From NCBI GenBank assembly GCA_003157225.1, contig PMIZ01000535.1, forward strand, positions 879 to 14,890: a DNA stretch of 14,012 bases, in the 5' to 3' direction. The stretch is from Actinomycetota bacterium. GTDB lineage: Bacteria > Actinomycetota > Thermoleophilia > RBG-16-64-13. Both the position numbers and the translations under genes were made by a program. The notes under the pieces are model-generated. The model saw nothing but the letters and a program-made list of their open reading frames with translations, did no database searches and had not been told where the DNA came from. Shown in pieces: positions 13,846 through 14,012 of the stretch; position 1 is the first letter of the stretch; every line of letters begins with the position of its first letter.

Positions 13846-14012
13846 CTAGATACCGAGGCCGCCGTCGACCGCAAGGACGGCTCCCGTGATGAATGCGGAT
13901 GCGTCCCCGGCCAGAAAGGCCACCGCATCCGCCACGTTCTCCGGAGTGCCTATCCGGCCCAGTGGAATCTGGCCGACGAGAGCGTTGCGCGCCGCCTCAG
14001 CGAGAGCGGCGG
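13846..14012 (-). CDS. fabG: 3-oxoacyl-ACP reductase, C-terminal part (gene runs off the window)
   Basis: Only the last 55 codons are visible, read on the minus strand to the TAG at 13846-13848. The peptide contains [19 protein letters not shown], then [16 protein letters not shown] and ends GLGI, which is the characteristic end of FabG-type short-chain dehydrogenases: the PLGRxGxPE block and the ITGxxLxVDGG strand. Catalytic Ser-Tyr-Lys residues lie outside the window. FabG reduces 3-ketoacyl-ACP with NADPH. Its place 12 nt before fabF supports FabG over other family members. No acpP lies between fabG and fabF, unlike in E. coli. Confidence 0.9.
   Translation of the reverse strand, partial: AALAEAARNALVGQIPLGRIGTPENVADAVAFLAGDASAFITGAVLAVDGGLGI

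Noticed and set aside
1..14012. tRNA, rRNA, riboswitch, IS element or phage attachment site
   Set aside because: No cloverleaf-like arms, transposase motifs, long terminal repeats or conserved RNA cores were seen; no gap without a gene exceeds about 155 nt.

Overview
This is a GC-rich chromosomal window with tightly packed genes and no sign of mobile DNA, CRISPR, rRNA or tRNA. The best guess for the host is a deep-branching actinobacterium of the Coriobacteriia or Thermoleophilia kind. The reasons are an LppX/LprAFG-family lipoprotein next to a P55-like transporter, a discrete type II fatty-acid synthesis cluster with separate accD and accA, SD-less genes with a -10 hexamer right in front of the ATG, and an HNH protein of a type common in actinobacteria. 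This placement is inference.

Layout. (1) 1-1447, plus: the 3' part of a polar amino acid ABC permease gene and its GlnQ-type ATPase. (2) 2969-1481, minus: two unrecognised small proteins followed by a DedA-family membrane protein. (3) 2970-3122: a divergent control region with -10 elements in both directions and stacked short palindromes. (4) 3123-5506, plus: an LprG-like lipoprotein and a P55-like MFS transporter 2 nt apart, followed by a hairpin terminator. (5) 5624-6679, plus: an OB-fold plus HD-domain protein of the YhaM/Cbf1 type. (6) 8865-6787, minus: a 692-residue protein with one membrane segment, a very long Pro/Ala/Glu/Val-rich tail and two C-terminal helical motifs. (7) 10330-8990, minus: RarA. 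(8) 10419-10925, plus: an HNH protein divergent from rarA, whose 3' end overlaps accA. (9) 14012-10901, minus: fabG (partial), fabF, accD and accA, packed with 8-nt overlaps or short gaps.

How the genes work together. The fab/acc block is an elongation module: AccD and AccA form the carboxyltransferase that makes malonyl-CoA, FabF condenses malonyl-ACP with acyl-ACP, and FabG reduces the product. The LprG/P55 pair is a known two-gene unit of mycobacteria linked to triacylglycerol handling and envelope lipid traffic, so the window holds both lipid synthesis and probable lipid export, though nothing shows they are co-regulated. RarA and the YhaM-like protein are nucleic-acid housekeeping.

The least explained item is the acidic, tryptophan-dotted protein at 6787-8865. 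The most interesting regulatory items are the stacked palindromes before the lipoprotein gene and the three probable leaderless genes (dedA-like, lprG-like, rarA). No defence or other clearly new multi-gene system is visible.
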